Source: Bradyrhizobiaceae bacterium (GTDB lineage Bacteria; Pseudomonadota; Alphaproteobacteria; Rhizobiales; Xanthobacteraceae). Taken from it: a DNA stretch of 64,000 nt. The notes beneath the pieces were generated by a model that ran no database searches, was not told where the DNA came from, and saw nothing but the letters and a program-made list of their open reading frames with translations. The stretch lies in contig CP078014.1 of the NCBI GenBank assembly GCA_020544565.1, positions 3,970,016 through 4,034,015 on the forward strand, written 5' to 3'. Made by a program: the position numbers and the translations under genes. Within the stretch, counting starts at the first letter, position 1. Each line of letters starts with the position of its first letter. Below, one piece after another: positions 1 to 8,120 of the stretch.

Positions 1-75
1 GAGACGCAGGCCGCGATGGCCGCGGGACCGGAGCAACTCCCCCACGCGCCGCCGCTGGCGGCGACGGCGGACTAG
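1..75 (+). CDS. C-terminal end of an unidentified protein (5' cut by window edge)
   Basis: The first reading frame is open from the window edge to a TAG stop at 73-75, leaving a 24-residue, Ala/Pro-rich tail. It is followed after 77 bases by a TetR-type gene on the same strand, so it could be the last gene of an upstream unit. Nothing in the tail identifies a family, and an open frame this short can occur by chance at this G+C content. Confidence 0.3.
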   Translation, partial: ETQAAMAAGPEQLPHAPPLAATAD

Positions 76-152
76 GAGCCGCAGAATGGAGCCGGTGGAG
101 AGAGATGTCGCGCCATGCGACGACACAGATATGACACGGATGCCTGACGACC

Positions 153-755
153 ATGATGCTGTTGCACGATAACGCCGATCTGGAAATGCGGACGCGGATT
201 CTGGCCGCCGCGGAGCGCCTGTTTCGCGATATCGGTTATCTCAAGACCACGGTTGCGGATATCGCGCGCGCGCTCAAGATGTCGCCGGCGAATGTCTATC
301 GCTTCTTCGACTCCAAAAAGGCGATTTACGAAGGGGTGGCGCGCCGCCTGATGGGCGAGGTGGAGGTCGAGATTGCGGCCATCGCCGCCAAGTCCACGCC
401 GCCGGCTGCGCGTCTGCGCGAGCTGCTCGTCACCATCAGCCGCATGAACACCGAGCGCTTCGTCGGCGACGCCAAGATCCACGAGATGGTGTCCATCGCC
501 ATGGAGGAAAGCTGGGGCGTCTGCGATGTCTATAAAGAGCATATGGTCACGGCGGTGGCGAAGGTGATCGGCGACGGCGTCGCTGCGGGCGTCTTCAAGG
601 CGGACAATGTCGCGCTGACGGCAAAGGTCAGCTGCACGGCGATGATGCGGTTTTTCCATCCGCAATTGATCGAGCAGTGCGTCGATGACACGGAACCCAA
701 TCTCGACCAGATGATCGATTTCGTTCTGGCGTCATTGGGGACGCGGACGGATTAG
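153..755 (+). CDS. TetR/AcrR-family transcriptional regulator
   Basis: 200 aa, the usual TetR length. The N-terminus has the typical helix-turn-helix: an ILAAAERLF helix near residues 17-25, then TTVADIARALKMSPANVYRF near 31-50 followed by the FDSKKAIYEGV segment that starts the ligand-binding half. The remaining ~140 residues are the variable effector-binding and dimerisation domain, so the ligand cannot be read from sequence. ATG 153 is chosen; ATG 156 and a later Met at residue 12 are alternatives. The flavin reductase gene starts 21 bases after the stop, so the two are probably co-transcribed and the regulator may control that redox enzyme or the gene ending at base 75. Confidence 0.9.
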   Translation: MMLLHDNADLEMRTRILAAAERLFRDIGYLKTTVADIARALKMSPANVYRFFDSKKAIYEGVARRLMGEVEVEIAAIAAKSTPPAARLRELLVTISRMNTERFVGDAKIHEMVSIAMEESWGVCDVYKEHMVTAVAKVIGDGVAAGVFKADNVALTAKVSCTAMMRFFHPQLIEQCVDDTEPNLDQMIDFVLASLGTRTD

Positions 756-776
756 CGGGAAACGGCAGGCACGATC

Positions 777-1394
777 ATGAGCGACATGCATTATTACGAA
801 CCGTCGAAGGGCCACGGCCTGCGGCACGATCCGTTCAACGCCATCGTTGGCCCCCGGCCGATCGGTTGGATCGCGTCCCGCGATGCCAGGGGCAACGTCA
901 ATCTCGCGCCCTACAGCTTCTTCAACGCGTTCTGCTACGTGCCGCCCATCATCGGCTTCTCCTCGACCGGCTGGAAGGACACGGTCGCCAATATCAAAGA
1001 AACCGGAGAATTCACCTGGAATCTGGCGACGCGGGACATTGCTCAACAGATGAACATGACGTCGGCAAGCGTGCCGCACGAGACCGACGAATTCGTCCTC
1101 GCCGGATTGACTAAGGCGCCGTCGCGCCTGGTCGGTGTGCCGCGCGTCGGCGAAAGTCCGGTGTCTTTCGAGTGCAAGCGGACCCAGATGCTCCAGCTCG
1201 AGGGCGCCGATGGCCGCAAAGCGGACGCCTGGATGGTCTTCGGCGAAGTGGTCGCGGTGCATATCGACACGCGCCTGATCCGCGACGGCGTCTATCAAAC
1301 CGCGGAAGCTTATCCGATCCTGCGTGCCGGGCGTGGGGGCGACTATGTGCAGGTCCGTTCCGACATGATGTTCGAGATGCCGCGACCGAAGTGA
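777..1394 (+). CDS. Flavin reductase family protein (FMN-binding split barrel)
   Basis: 205 aa. The start DPFNAIVGPRPIGWIASRD and the NLAPYSFFNAF stretch (residues ~17-50) are hallmarks of the flavin-reductase-like/flavoredoxin split-barrel domain, which fills most of the protein. Members bind FMN and either reduce free flavin with NAD(P)H or act as flavin-dependent oxidoreductases; the substrate is not evident here. ATG 777 follows the TetR gene by 21 bases. No partner monooxygenase gene lies alongside. Confidence 0.88.
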   Translation: MSDMHYYEPSKGHGLRHDPFNAIVGPRPIGWIASRDARGNVNLAPYSFFNAFCYVPPIIGFSSTGWKDTVANIKETGEFTWNLATRDIAQQMNMTSASVPHETDEFVLAGLTKAPSRLVGVPRVGESPVSFECKRTQMLQLEGADGRKADAWMVFGEVVAVHIDTRLIRDGVYQTAEAYPILRAGRGGDYVQVRSDMMFEMPRPK

Positions 1395-1833
1395 ACGTCG
1401 CATCGTGACGCCGCGCGCGGCGTGCGCGTCCGCCACGTCTCGGACACCGCGTCTGTCACCGCGTGGGTGTTGCGCCGCTTTCCTATTTGAGAATGAATCC
1501 TGTCGCGTGCGGCCGCCGTGCACAATTTTCATGCTGCGGTGCAAGTAGCGTGCGCAGTGTTTCTTATTATTTGTCGAAAGACGACGCAGCCATCTCGCCG
1601 CTCCATGCCAAATCAGATAAGAGAGGAGTGGCGCGAAGCATCGGCAGGCTTCGCCGTTGGATATGTCGGCGCGACGATGATTGGCATGATCGTTGAATGG
1701 ATATCCGACGAAGGCGTTGCGTCGCGTGAAGCTCGCGGACGGATGCGTATTTGTCCGGCCTCTCTGCTCTGAAACTTTTTGCAGTGCTGCGAATTAATGC
1801 GGCACGAGAACGGGAATATCCGGGCGGAACATC
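1395..1833. other. 439-base stretch without a convincing gene
   Basis: The stretch is less G+C-rich than its surroundings. It contains one small possible frame on the plus strand, 1605-1772 (55 aa, with a hydrophobic segment around GFAVGYVGATMIGM), but no clear ribosome binding site and no family I recognise. I do not annotate it as a gene. No terminator or repeat was recognised. Confidence 0.4.
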
Positions 1834-2028
1834 ATGTCAGACACCTACATCATCGAAGTCAGGTCGGAAGCCGCGGGCATCGTCGTGCGCGAGAAGTCCG
1901 GGTTCCGTTTTTTCGCCGCGGTTCACAAGTTCAATCCGCTCGATGGCCGCATTTTCAAGAGCGCGCGGGATGCGGAGCGTGCCGTGGCGCGCTTCCTGGC
2001 CCGGCGGCGGGATCCGGTTCCGGCCTGA
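1834..2028 (+). CDS. Small conserved-looking hypothetical protein
   Basis: 64 aa beginning MSDTYIIEVRSEAAGIVVRE. It is preceded by a purine-rich GGGCGGAAC about 5 bases before ATG 1834. The composition (alternating charged and hydrophobic residues, a GFRFFAAVHKFNPLDG core, a basic C-terminus) resembles other small uncharacterised Rhizobiales proteins, including the DUF4170 protein at 7141. I assign no function. The gene stands alone and ends just before the terminator that serves the opposing reductase gene. Confidence 0.6.
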   Translation: MSDTYIIEVRSEAAGIVVREKSGFRFFAAVHKFNPLDGRIFKSARDAERAVARFLARRRDPVPA

Positions 2029-2058
2029 ACTCCTGAATCCTGGAACTCATGAGCAATG

Positions 2059-2086
2059 AAAAAAGGCCGGGAGCGGTCCCGGCCTT
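2059..2086 (-). terminator. Rho-independent terminator of the old-yellow-enzyme gene
   Basis: A 10-bp perfect stem (AAGGCCGGGA at 2063-2072 with TCCCGGCCTT at 2077-2086) encloses a GCGG loop. The A-run at 2059-2064 becomes a U-tract on the minus-strand transcript. It lies 36 bases past the stop of the reductase gene. The plus side has only TT after the stem, so it should work mainly on the minus strand. Confidence 0.85.
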
Positions 2087-2122
2087 GGTATCTTGTGGCG
2101 GAAAATCGCGCTGGCATGACGC

Positions 2123-3217
2123 TTAGTTGGCGGCGACTTGTTCCAGCGTCGGATAATCGGTGTAGCCCTTCGCGCCGCCGCCATAGAAGGTGGTCTTGTC
2201 GAAATCGTTCAGCGGCGCGCCGAGCTTCAACCGCTCGACCAGATCCGGGTTGGAGATGAACAGCTTGCCGAATGCGATCATGTCGGCTTTGTTCTGGCCC
2301 AGCGCCTCGTTGGCGAGCTTGAGATCGTAACCGTTGTTGGCGATGTAGGTGCCGCTGAAGCGCTTGCGCAAGCTGCCGTAGTCGAACGGCGCGTTGTCGC
2401 GCGGCCCGCCGGTCGCGCCTTCGATGACGTGGATGTAGACGAGCTTCAATGCATTGAGGCCGTCGACGATGTAATCGAACAGCGCTTGCGGATTGCTGTC
2501 GGAAGCGTCGTTGGCGGGCGTCACCGGCGAGATGCGGATGCCGGTGCGCGCGGCGCCGATTTCGTCGCTCACGGCTTTCGAGACGTCCAGCATCAGCCGG
2601 GCGCGGTTCTCGATCGCGCCGCCATAGGCGTCGGTGCGCTTGTTCGCTCCGTCCTTGGCGAACTGGTCGAGCAGATAGCCGTTGGCGCCGTGAATTTCGA
2701 CGCCGTCGAAGCCGGCCTCCACCGCATTGGCGGCGGCGCGCTTGTAGGTGTCGATGAGGCCGGGAATTTCGCCCAAGTCGAGGGCGCGCGGTTCGGACAC
2801 GTCGGTAAAGGCGCCGTTCACGAATGTCTTGGTGTTGGCGCGGATCGCAGAGGGCGCGACCGGAGCGCCGTTATTCGGCTGCAGCGAGGCGTGGGAAATG
2901 CGTCCGACATGCCAGAGCTGAATGTAGATGTGGCCGCCGCGGGCGTGGACGCGGTCGGTCACCTTGCGCCAGCCCGCGACCTGCTCCTTGGTGTAGATAC
3001 CGGGGGTATCCTGATAGCCTTGGCCCTGCTGCGAGATCTGGCTCGCTTCGGTGATGATCAGTCCGGCGGAGGCGCGCTGGCCGTAATAGTCCACGGCGAG
3101 CGGACTCGGCACGAAGCCGGCGGCTGCGCGGTTGCGCGTGAGCGGCGCCATCGCGATGCGGTTTTTCAGGGTGACGGCGCCGAGGGTGTAGGGCTCGAAC
3201 AGTTTGGAAGCGCTCAT
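2123..3217 (-). CDS. Old-yellow-enzyme family NADH:flavin oxidoreductase / alkene reductase (NemA-like)
   Basis: 364 codons from ATG 3217 (MSASKLFEPYTLGAVTLKNR). The TIM-barrel signature is complete: RIAMAPLTRNRA near the start, the LIITEASQIS strand, the QLWHVGRISH motif, the GFDGVEIHGANGYLLDQF segment containing the substrate-binding His-x-x-Asn pair, and a C-terminal ADMIAFGKLFISNPDLVERL phosphate-binding region. Such FMN enzymes reduce activated C=C bonds, nitrate esters or quinone-like electrophiles with NAD(P)H. The open frame extends 21 codons further upstream, but those codons are cysteine/arginine-rich noise and ATG 3217 matches the family start. A 10-bp palindrome lies 30 bases upstream. 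Confidence 0.93.
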   Translation of the reverse strand: MSASKLFEPYTLGAVTLKNRIAMAPLTRNRAAAGFVPSPLAVDYYGQRASAGLIITEASQISQQGQGYQDTPGIYTKEQVAGWRKVTDRVHARGGHIYIQLWHVGRISHASLQPNNGAPVAPSAIRANTKTFVNGAFTDVSEPRALDLGEIPGLIDTYKRAAANAVEAGFDGVEIHGANGYLLDQFAKDGANKRTDAYGGAIENRARLMLDVSKAVSDEIGAARTGIRISPVTPANDASDSNPQALFDYIVDGLNALKLVYIHVIEGATGGPRDNAPFDYGSLRKRFSGTYIANNGYDLKLANEALGQNKADMIAFGKLFISNPDLVERLKLGAPLNDFDKTTFYGGGAKGYTDYPTLEQVAAN

Positions 3218-3246
3218 GGCGTGTGATCCAGGAATGATTTCAATGC

Positions 3247-3256
3247 AGATGCATCT
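3247..3256 (-). promoter_or_regulatory. Possible operator: AGATGCATCT palindrome upstream of the reductase gene
   Basis: A perfect 10-bp palindrome sits 30 bases ahead of the reductase start, with a second partial half (ATGCAG) abutting it. Electrophile-responsive repressors often bind such sites near old-yellow-enzyme genes, but I cannot match this sequence to a named regulator, and a 10-bp palindrome can occur by chance. Confidence 0.3.
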
Positions 3257-3444
3257 AACCCCGGCGCGGCGGGAAAACAAGCGGCGCGGCAGGAAGCATG
3301 TCGCCTATGCGACGACGGCCATGGCGGCCGTGCGGGTGACAAGCGGACGATCATGCGATAACGCGCCGCGCGCCGCCGCCGGGATGCGCGGCAGAATCGT
3401 TCTCCGCCCGCAGGCGCGCAGAGAACAAACCGTCTGCGATGCAA

Positions 3445-4686
3445 CTATTGCGCCGCCGCGCGCGGGCCGCGCATTCGCGTCAGCAGTTCTGCCGTCGGCC
3501 ATGAATCGGCGGGCAGGCCGTATTTCATCTGCATGGTCTTCACCGCGATGCGGCTCTGCTGGCCGAGCACGCCGTCGATCTTGCCGACATCGAGACCCTG
3601 CCGCGCCAGCAATTGCTGCAGCTCCTTGAGTTCGTTGAACGGCAGTTGCGCCACCGGCGCGGACGGCTTGCGCATGGGGGCCGCGCCGGCGATGCGGGTG
3701 GCGAGATAGGCCGCCGTGGTGGCGTAGATCAGCGAGTTGTTCCATTCGGTGTAGGCGGCGAAATTCGGATAGGCGAGAAACGCCGGTCCCGTGCGTCCCA
3801 TCGGTAGCAGCACCGAGGCGGGCAGGTTGTCGTTCGGCAGCGGCCGGCCATCGGCAAGGGTGACGCCCCACGCCGCCCATTTCGCGCGCGGATGCTTGAT
3901 GGTGAGGTCGGCCTGGTCCCAGGGAAGATTTGCGGGCACGCGGATTTCCTGCAGCCACGGCTCGCCGCGCCGCCATTTCAATCCGGTGGCGATGTAGTGC
4001 GCGGTGGAGCCGATCACGTCTGGCGCGCTGCGCAGCAGGTTGCGATGGCCGTCGCCGTCGTAATCGACGGCATAGTCGTAATAGTGGCGCGGCAGGAACT
4101 GGGTCTGGCCGAGTTCGCCGGCCCACGAGCCGATCATCTCGGCCGGCGCGAGGTCGCCGCGGTCGATGATCTTCAGCGCGGCGATGGTCTCGTCATGAAA
4201 CATCTGCGCGCGGCGGCAGTCATAGGCGAGCGACACCAGCGAGCGCAGCGTCGGCAGCTTGCCCTGCACCGCGCCGAAGTCGCTTTCCAGCGCCCAGAAT
4301 GCGGCGATCACCGCCGGCGGCACGCCGTATTCCTTTTCGGCACGCGCGAATGCGTGCGCATGGGTCTGGATCAGTTGCTGCGCGCGCACCCGGCGCGACT
4401 CCGACGCCATGCGGCCGGCGAACTCGGTGAAGATCTGGCCGAACACGCGCTGGCCGCGGTCGCGGTTGACGATGCCTTGGTCGTAGACCAGGTAAGGCGC
4501 GGCGGCGGCGAGTGCGCGCTGCGACACGCCGGCCTTGGCGGCGTCCTGTTTCAATTGCGCAAGAAACTGATCGAAGCTTTGGCCGTTGTGGCAGCGCGCG
4601 CCGCTCTGGGCGCGGGCCGGGGCGGAGAGTGCGGCGAGCGCGACCGTCGCGGCGCAAGCGAGAAGACGAATCGGATAGCGTGCCAT
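3445..4686 (-). CDS. Secreted lytic murein transglycosylase with peptidoglycan-binding domain (MltB/SLT_2 type)
   Basis: 413 aa. A signal peptide with a hydrophobic core and an APARAQ cleavage region covers residues ~1-27. The MltB-like catalytic domain (SLT_2) follows, with the probable catalytic Glu134 in AFWALESDFG and the conserved GELGQTQFLPRHYYDYAVDYDGDG segment. Residues ~345-405 form a PG_binding_1 domain (ELQQLLARQGLDVGKIDGVLG). The enzyme cleaves glycan strands to 1,6-anhydro products in the periplasm during wall turnover. No lipobox Cys is present, so it should be soluble rather than a lipoprotein. It is transcribed alone; the reductase gene downstream has its own probable promoter. 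Confidence 0.92.
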   Translation of the reverse strand: MARYPIRLLACAATVALAALSAPARAQSGARCHNGQSFDQFLAQLKQDAAKAGVSQRALAAAAPYLVYDQGIVNRDRGQRVFGQIFTEFAGRMASESRRVRAQQLIQTHAHAFARAEKEYGVPPAVIAAFWALESDFGAVQGKLPTLRSLVSLAYDCRRAQMFHDETIAALKIIDRGDLAPAEMIGSWAGELGQTQFLPRHYYDYAVDYDGDGHRNLLRSAPDVIGSTAHYIATGLKWRRGEPWLQEIRVPANLPWDQADLTIKHPRAKWAAWGVTLADGRPLPNDNLPASVLLPMGRTGPAFLAYPNFAAYTEWNNSLIYATTAAYLATRIAGAAPMRKPSAPVAQLPFNELKELQQLLARQGLDVGKIDGVLGQQSRIAVKTMQMKYGLPADSWPTAELLTRMRGPRAAAQ

Positions 4687-4766
4687 GGCGTGTGTCCGTT
4701 ATCGTGTGTGTTCGTTATCGTGTCCTGAGCGGCATTGCGGCCGAGCTGATTCCCGTCAAGACTGGC

Positions 4767-5270
4767 ATGAAAAGCGGTAAAAATCTAAGAGCCGGCAGTG
4801 CGCGCGCGGTTGTCCTGCGCTTGCGCAACGCGATTGTGGCCGGCCTGTGCGGCATGGCGGCGCAAAGCGTCCTGATGGGCGGGCGGCATTGGCTCGGCAT
4901 CCTGCCGGCGTTCCAGCCTTATGACGATCTGCAGCGCCTGCTGGCGGAGGCGGTCGGCGCGGCATGGGCGCCGACGCTGTCATGGCTGTTGCCGATGGCG
5001 AGCGGTGCTGTGGTCTGGAGTTCGATTTTCGCCTGGGCCTATGACGTCATCCCGGCGCGCACCGCGACCGGCAAGGGCCTGTTGGTCACCATGCTGGCGT
5101 GGCTCACGACCGGGCTCGTCATTCTGCCGGCGCTCAGCCACGGCGTGTTCGCGGTCGGCGCCGGCGCGAGCGGCTGGCCCGCGCTGATGATGCTGGGGAT
5201 GCTCGCTGCCTATTGCCTGACGCTGAGCCTGGTCTATGGCCGGCTCAAGCGCGGCGAGGCTGGGCCATAA
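4767..5270 (+). CDS. Small integral membrane protein of unknown function
   Basis: 167 aa from ATG 4767 (MKSGKNLRAGSARAVVL). About four hydrophobic segments are visible: NAIVAGLCGMAAQSVLMGG, LLPMASGAVVWSSIFAWAY, LLVTMLAWLTTGLVILPAL and ALMMLGMLAAYCLTLSLVY, with a basic N-terminus and a basic C-terminal tail. The arrangement resembles small uncharacterised membrane proteins common in Proteobacteria; I cannot name the family with certainty. The frame is open upstream to 4512, but that part is antisense to the transglycosylase N-terminus and Arg-rich, so the internal ATG is preferred. The gene is divergent from the transglycosylase. Confidence 0.65.
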   Translation: MKSGKNLRAGSARAVVLRLRNAIVAGLCGMAAQSVLMGGRHWLGILPAFQPYDDLQRLLAEAVGAAWAPTLSWLLPMASGAVVWSSIFAWAYDVIPARTATGKGLLVTMLAWLTTGLVILPALSHGVFAVGAGASGWPALMMLGMLAAYCLTLSLVYGRLKRGEAGP

Positions 5271-5293
5271 CGGAGGGACCAGCAAGGCGCACG

Positions 5294-5430
5294 TGTCCCG
5301 GGCGCGATGCAGTGCATAAGCAGTGCATCGCAGAACCGGGGCCGTTACAAGCGGAGTGCCTGCGGTGTTCGCGCCTACGCGCCGTCGTATCCGTGACGGC
5401 CCCGGCTCAGCGGCGCATCGCTGCGCGCAG
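5294..5430 (+). repeat. Interspersed intergenic repeat, family D, copy 1
   Basis: It starts TGTCCCGGGCGCGATGCA and contains two hairpin modules separated by a GGGCCGTTACAAG...GTGACGGCCCCGG arch. A copy in inverted orientation lies at 32317-32443, with the same order of blocks (cccgggcgcgatgcag, gcatcgcagaaccgg, cgttacaag). Here it fills the gap between two convergent genes and may also terminate transcription. Confidence 0.7.
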
Positions 5431-5453
5431 CGCCGCGTTCGGGGCAACGGTTT

Positions 5454-6905
5454 TCATAGCTCGCGCGCATTGCTGAAGGTGAACGACGACACGCGGCGGG
5501 TGTATTCGTCGAGGATCAGCGTGCGCGTCAGCGGCGGCTCGGCGCGCTGGCTGCAATTCTCCCGCTCGCACAGGCGGCAGTTGACGCCGATCGGCGTGCC
5601 CTGAACCGTGTCGAGGTCGAGGCCGCCGGCATAGACCAGCTTGGCGGCGTGGCGGATCTCGCAGCCGAGCCCGATGGCGAAGCGCGGCTGCGGCTGGGGA
5701 TAGGGCGCGGCCGGGCGGCGGACCATCTGCGCGATGGAGAAATAACGGCTGCCGTCGGGCAGTTCGATCACCTGCTGCAGCATGCGGTCGGGCGTGTCGA
5801 AGGTCGAATGCACGTTCCACAACGGGCAGGTGCCGCCGAATTTCGAGAACGGGAAGGTGCCGGACGAGAACCGCTTGGAGACGTTGCCGGCATTGTCCAC
5901 CCGTAGCAGGAAGAACGGCACGCCGCGCGCGTTCGGCCGTTGCAGGGTGGTGAGGCGGTGGCAGATCTGCTCGAAGCCGGCGTTGAAGCGCTGACCCAGC
6001 ACCTGCAGATCGTAGCCGAGGGTTTCGGCGGCGCTCTGGAAGGCCGGGTAGGGCATCATCACCGCGGCGGCGTAATAGTTTGCCAGCGTGATGCGATAGA
6101 GCTTGCGCGTGGTGTCGTCGAGCGGGCCGGCGCGGTTGGCGATGGCGTCGATGGTCGGGCCGCATTCGGCCAGCGCCACCTGGATCGCGAGCTGGAACGC
6201 GCGCCCGGGCAGGTCGATCAGCTCGGAGATCAGGAGTTGACGGCGGTGGCGGTCCCAGCGCCGCAGGGTTTCGCGCATCACGTCCACCGGCATGACGCGC
6301 ACCGTCATGGCATGGCGCTCGCGCAGCCGCGCGGTGAGCGCCGCCAGCAGGTCCTGCGCGGCGACGTTGAGTTCGTCGCGCACGGCTTCCGCCGCGCTCT
6401 CCAGTTCCGGGAAATAGTTGCGATTGGCCTCGATCAGGTCGCGCACCCGCTCGATCGGGTTGGCCTCGAAGCGCGGGCCCGCGCCCTCATTGCGTTCGGC
6501 GACCTGCGCCGCCGCCATGGTCTCGCCGCGTCGGGCCTCGGTGTAGGCGGCATAGAGCCGTTGCAGGGAATGGGTCACGCCCGGGCAGAGTTCGGCGAGG
6601 TCGCGCAATTCCTGCTTGGGCAGGTCGATCTGCCGGAACAGCGGGTCGGAGAAAATCTCGTTCAGTTCGGCGAAGAAGCGGTCCTCGTCGGCGGTGGCGA
6701 GATCGCGCAGGTCGAGGTCGTAGGCTTCGGCGAGGCGCAGCAGGATCTGGGCCGTCACCGGGCGCTGGTTGCGCTCGATCAGGTTGACGTAGCTTGGCGA
6801 GATGCCCAGCCCCTCGGCGATCTGGGTCTGCGACAGGCCAAGCTGCTGGCGGATGCGCCGGAACCGCGGGCCGACGAACAGCTTCTTGCCCGGATCGGAG
6901 GCCAT
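5454..6905 (-). CDS. XRE-type regulator with ImmA/IrrE-like and DUF2083 domains (ScfR/RamB/PrpC-regulator family)
   Basis: 483 aa. Residues ~13-67 form an XRE helix-turn-helix (QLGLSQTQIAEGLGISPSYV, then NLIERNQRPV). The middle is the degenerate M78/IrrE-like domain; at the expected site the sequence reads AIQVALAECGPTIDAIAN, with no HEXXH, so no protease activity is expected. The C-terminal third is the DUF2083 region with GVNCRLCERENCSQRA, a cysteine cluster seen in this family. Relatives (RamB, ScfR, the propionate/methylcitrate regulators) sense short-chain acyl-CoA and control acetate, propionate and glyoxylate metabolism. No such pathway genes adjoin it, so the targets are presumably elsewhere. 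AT-rich repeats directly upstream may be an autoregulatory site. Confidence 0.88.
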   Translation of the reverse strand: MASDPGKKLFVGPRFRRIRQQLGLSQTQIAEGLGISPSYVNLIERNQRPVTAQILLRLAEAYDLDLRDLATADEDRFFAELNEIFSDPLFRQIDLPKQELRDLAELCPGVTHSLQRLYAAYTEARRGETMAAAQVAERNEGAGPRFEANPIERVRDLIEANRNYFPELESAAEAVRDELNVAAQDLLAALTARLRERHAMTVRVMPVDVMRETLRRWDRHRRQLLISELIDLPGRAFQLAIQVALAECGPTIDAIANRAGPLDDTTRKLYRITLANYYAAAVMMPYPAFQSAAETLGYDLQVLGQRFNAGFEQICHRLTTLQRPNARGVPFFLLRVDNAGNVSKRFSSGTFPFSKFGGTCPLWNVHSTFDTPDRMLQQVIELPDGSRYFSIAQMVRRPAAPYPQPQPRFAIGLGCEIRHAAKLVYAGGLDLDTVQGTPIGVNCRLCERENCSQRAEPPLTRTLILDEYTRRVSSFTFSNAREL

Positions 6906-6918
6906 GACATCCTCTTCT

Positions 6919-6942
6919 ATGACAAAATTTACAAAATGACAT
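6919..6942 (-). promoter_or_regulatory. Possible autoregulatory site: direct repeats upstream of the ScfR-type gene
   Basis: On the minus strand this reads as two direct copies of ATTTTGT (ATTTTGTAA then ATTTTGTCA) inside a markedly AT-rich patch 14-37 bases before the start codon. TTTGTAAA/TTTGCAAA-like words are known binding elements of RamB-type regulators. Binding is inferred only from that similarity and from position. Confidence 0.35.
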
Positions 6943-7140
6943 CTATTACAAGTATATATGTTACATCACATCACCATTCGACGACAAGCTGTCTGTACGA
7001 ACTCTCTCGCTTGGCGTTAAATCGCTGTCACGAATTTCGCGGCGCATTGTCACGAATGTGAAGCGGACAATTGCAGGGTCGAAGCAGCCCGGTCGCGGAC
7101 CGGTCGGCAAACGCCCGCAGCAGCGTAACAGGAGACTTTC

Positions 7141-7353
7141 ATGACGACCCACGGCAGCAATTTCTGGGTGATCGGCGGTGAGTTCGGCTCGATGAACTTC
7201 CACAAGCTCGTGGAGGGCTCGGCCCAGGTCAAGGGTCCGTTCAAGACCCGCAAGGAAGCCGAGGATGCCTGGCGTGAGGTCTCCGAGGAGAACCGCCATC
7301 GCGCCGGCGTGCGCTTCTCGATCGTGGAAGAACCGCACCGCGGGACGGCCTGA
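7141..7353 (+). CDS. DUF4170 domain-containing protein
   Basis: 70 aa, with AACAGGAGA as a good ribosome binding site ahead of ATG 7141. The whole protein is the DUF4170 family: FWVIGGEFGSMNFHKL, then a Gly-x-x-x-GPFKTRKEAEDAW repeat-like motif. It is widespread in Rhizobiales and small, soluble and uncharacterised; the layout recalls SPOR-like peptides, but no role is established. It is followed by its own terminator. Confidence 0.85.
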   Translation: MTTHGSNFWVIGGEFGSMNFHKLVEGSAQVKGPFKTRKEAEDAWREVSEENRHRAGVRFSIVEEPHRGTA

Positions 7354-7405
7354 CCCACTGGGCTGACCCATTTCCGGGCGAGGTTCGTCGCCCGCCCCAT
7401 TTCAG

Positions 7406-7440
7406 CGGCCCTGCTCCGGTTTCGGACGGGGCCGTTTTTT
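7406..7440 (+). terminator. Rho-independent terminator after the DUF4170 gene
   Basis: An imperfect G+C-rich stem (CGGCCCTGCTCC with GGACGGGGCCG) around a GTTTC loop is followed by six Ts at 7435-7440. It lies about 55 bases beyond the stop codon. Confidence 0.8.
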
Positions 7441-7553
7441 ATGCTGGATAGAGGACCGCCGCGCGCTCCGTGCGGGGAAACGTCCGGCCCGGCGCTTGCG
7501 GGGGAGAGGGTTACTGATAGATTAAGATAACCGAAACAAAGGTATCGATCTCC

Positions 7554-8111
7554 ATGGCGGAACAGGGTGCCCCGAACGACAAGGCCGGCACGACGGGCCC
7601 GGTCCGGCTGCGCGACGCCCTGCGCAAGGCCCGCATCGAGGCCGCCGACCGCACCGGCGTGGTGGTCGATCTGCGCGACGCCGAGGTGGCGCGACTGGAG
7701 ATTCTCCACGAGGCGCTCGATCCGCTGTTCGCCGAAATCCCGGCCGACGTCGATCTGTTCGACCGCGGCATCAGCCAGGGCGATACGCCACGGCTGTGGA
7801 TCGATGCGGTGGCCCATGTGTCGATGGGGCGCGACAAGCGCATCTATCGCTTCACCCAGGATACGCGGTTCGGCCGCATTCTGCTGGCCGAATCGCGCGA
7901 GGTGCCGGCGATGGTCGATGCCGTCACCGACTACATCGCCCGGCGCATGATCGAGCGCGAGCACGCGATGGTGGTGACGCCGGGCCCGGCTGTGACTGCG
8001 GCAGCCCCTGCCGGGCGCAACAGGACGGCGTGGACCTTCGCGGCCGGCTTCGTCGCCGGGCTCGCCGCGCTGTTCATCCTCGCGCTGGTGATGGCGCTGC
8101 GCGGCGGATAG
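7554..8111 (+). CDS. Hypothetical protein with a single C-terminal membrane anchor
   Basis: 185 aa. The N-terminal ~145 residues are soluble and mixed alpha/beta (RLRDALRKARIEAADRTG, EVARLEILHEALDPLFAEIP, DKRIYRFTQDTRFGRILLAE). After an Ala/Pro linker a single hydrophobic helix (TWTF region, AAGFVAGLAALFILALVMAL) ends the protein with a short basic tail, a tail-anchored layout. I recognise no enzymatic motif; similar proteins occur in Bradyrhizobium-type genomes. It faces the phosphoesterase gene with only 9 bases between the stops. Confidence 0.65.
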   Translation: MAEQGAPNDKAGTTGPVRLRDALRKARIEAADRTGVVVDLRDAEVARLEILHEALDPLFAEIPADVDLFDRGISQGDTPRLWIDAVAHVSMGRDKRIYRFTQDTRFGRILLAESREVPAMVDAVTDYIARRMIEREHAMVVTPGPAVTAAAPAGRNRTAWTFAAGFVAGLAALFILALVMALRGG

Positions 8112-8120
8112 CGCGGCGTT

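Noticed and set aside
1605-1772. 55-residue frame with a hydrophobic segment
   Set aside because: No clear ribosome binding site, no recognised family, and it sits in an otherwise non-coding stretch; kept only as a remark.
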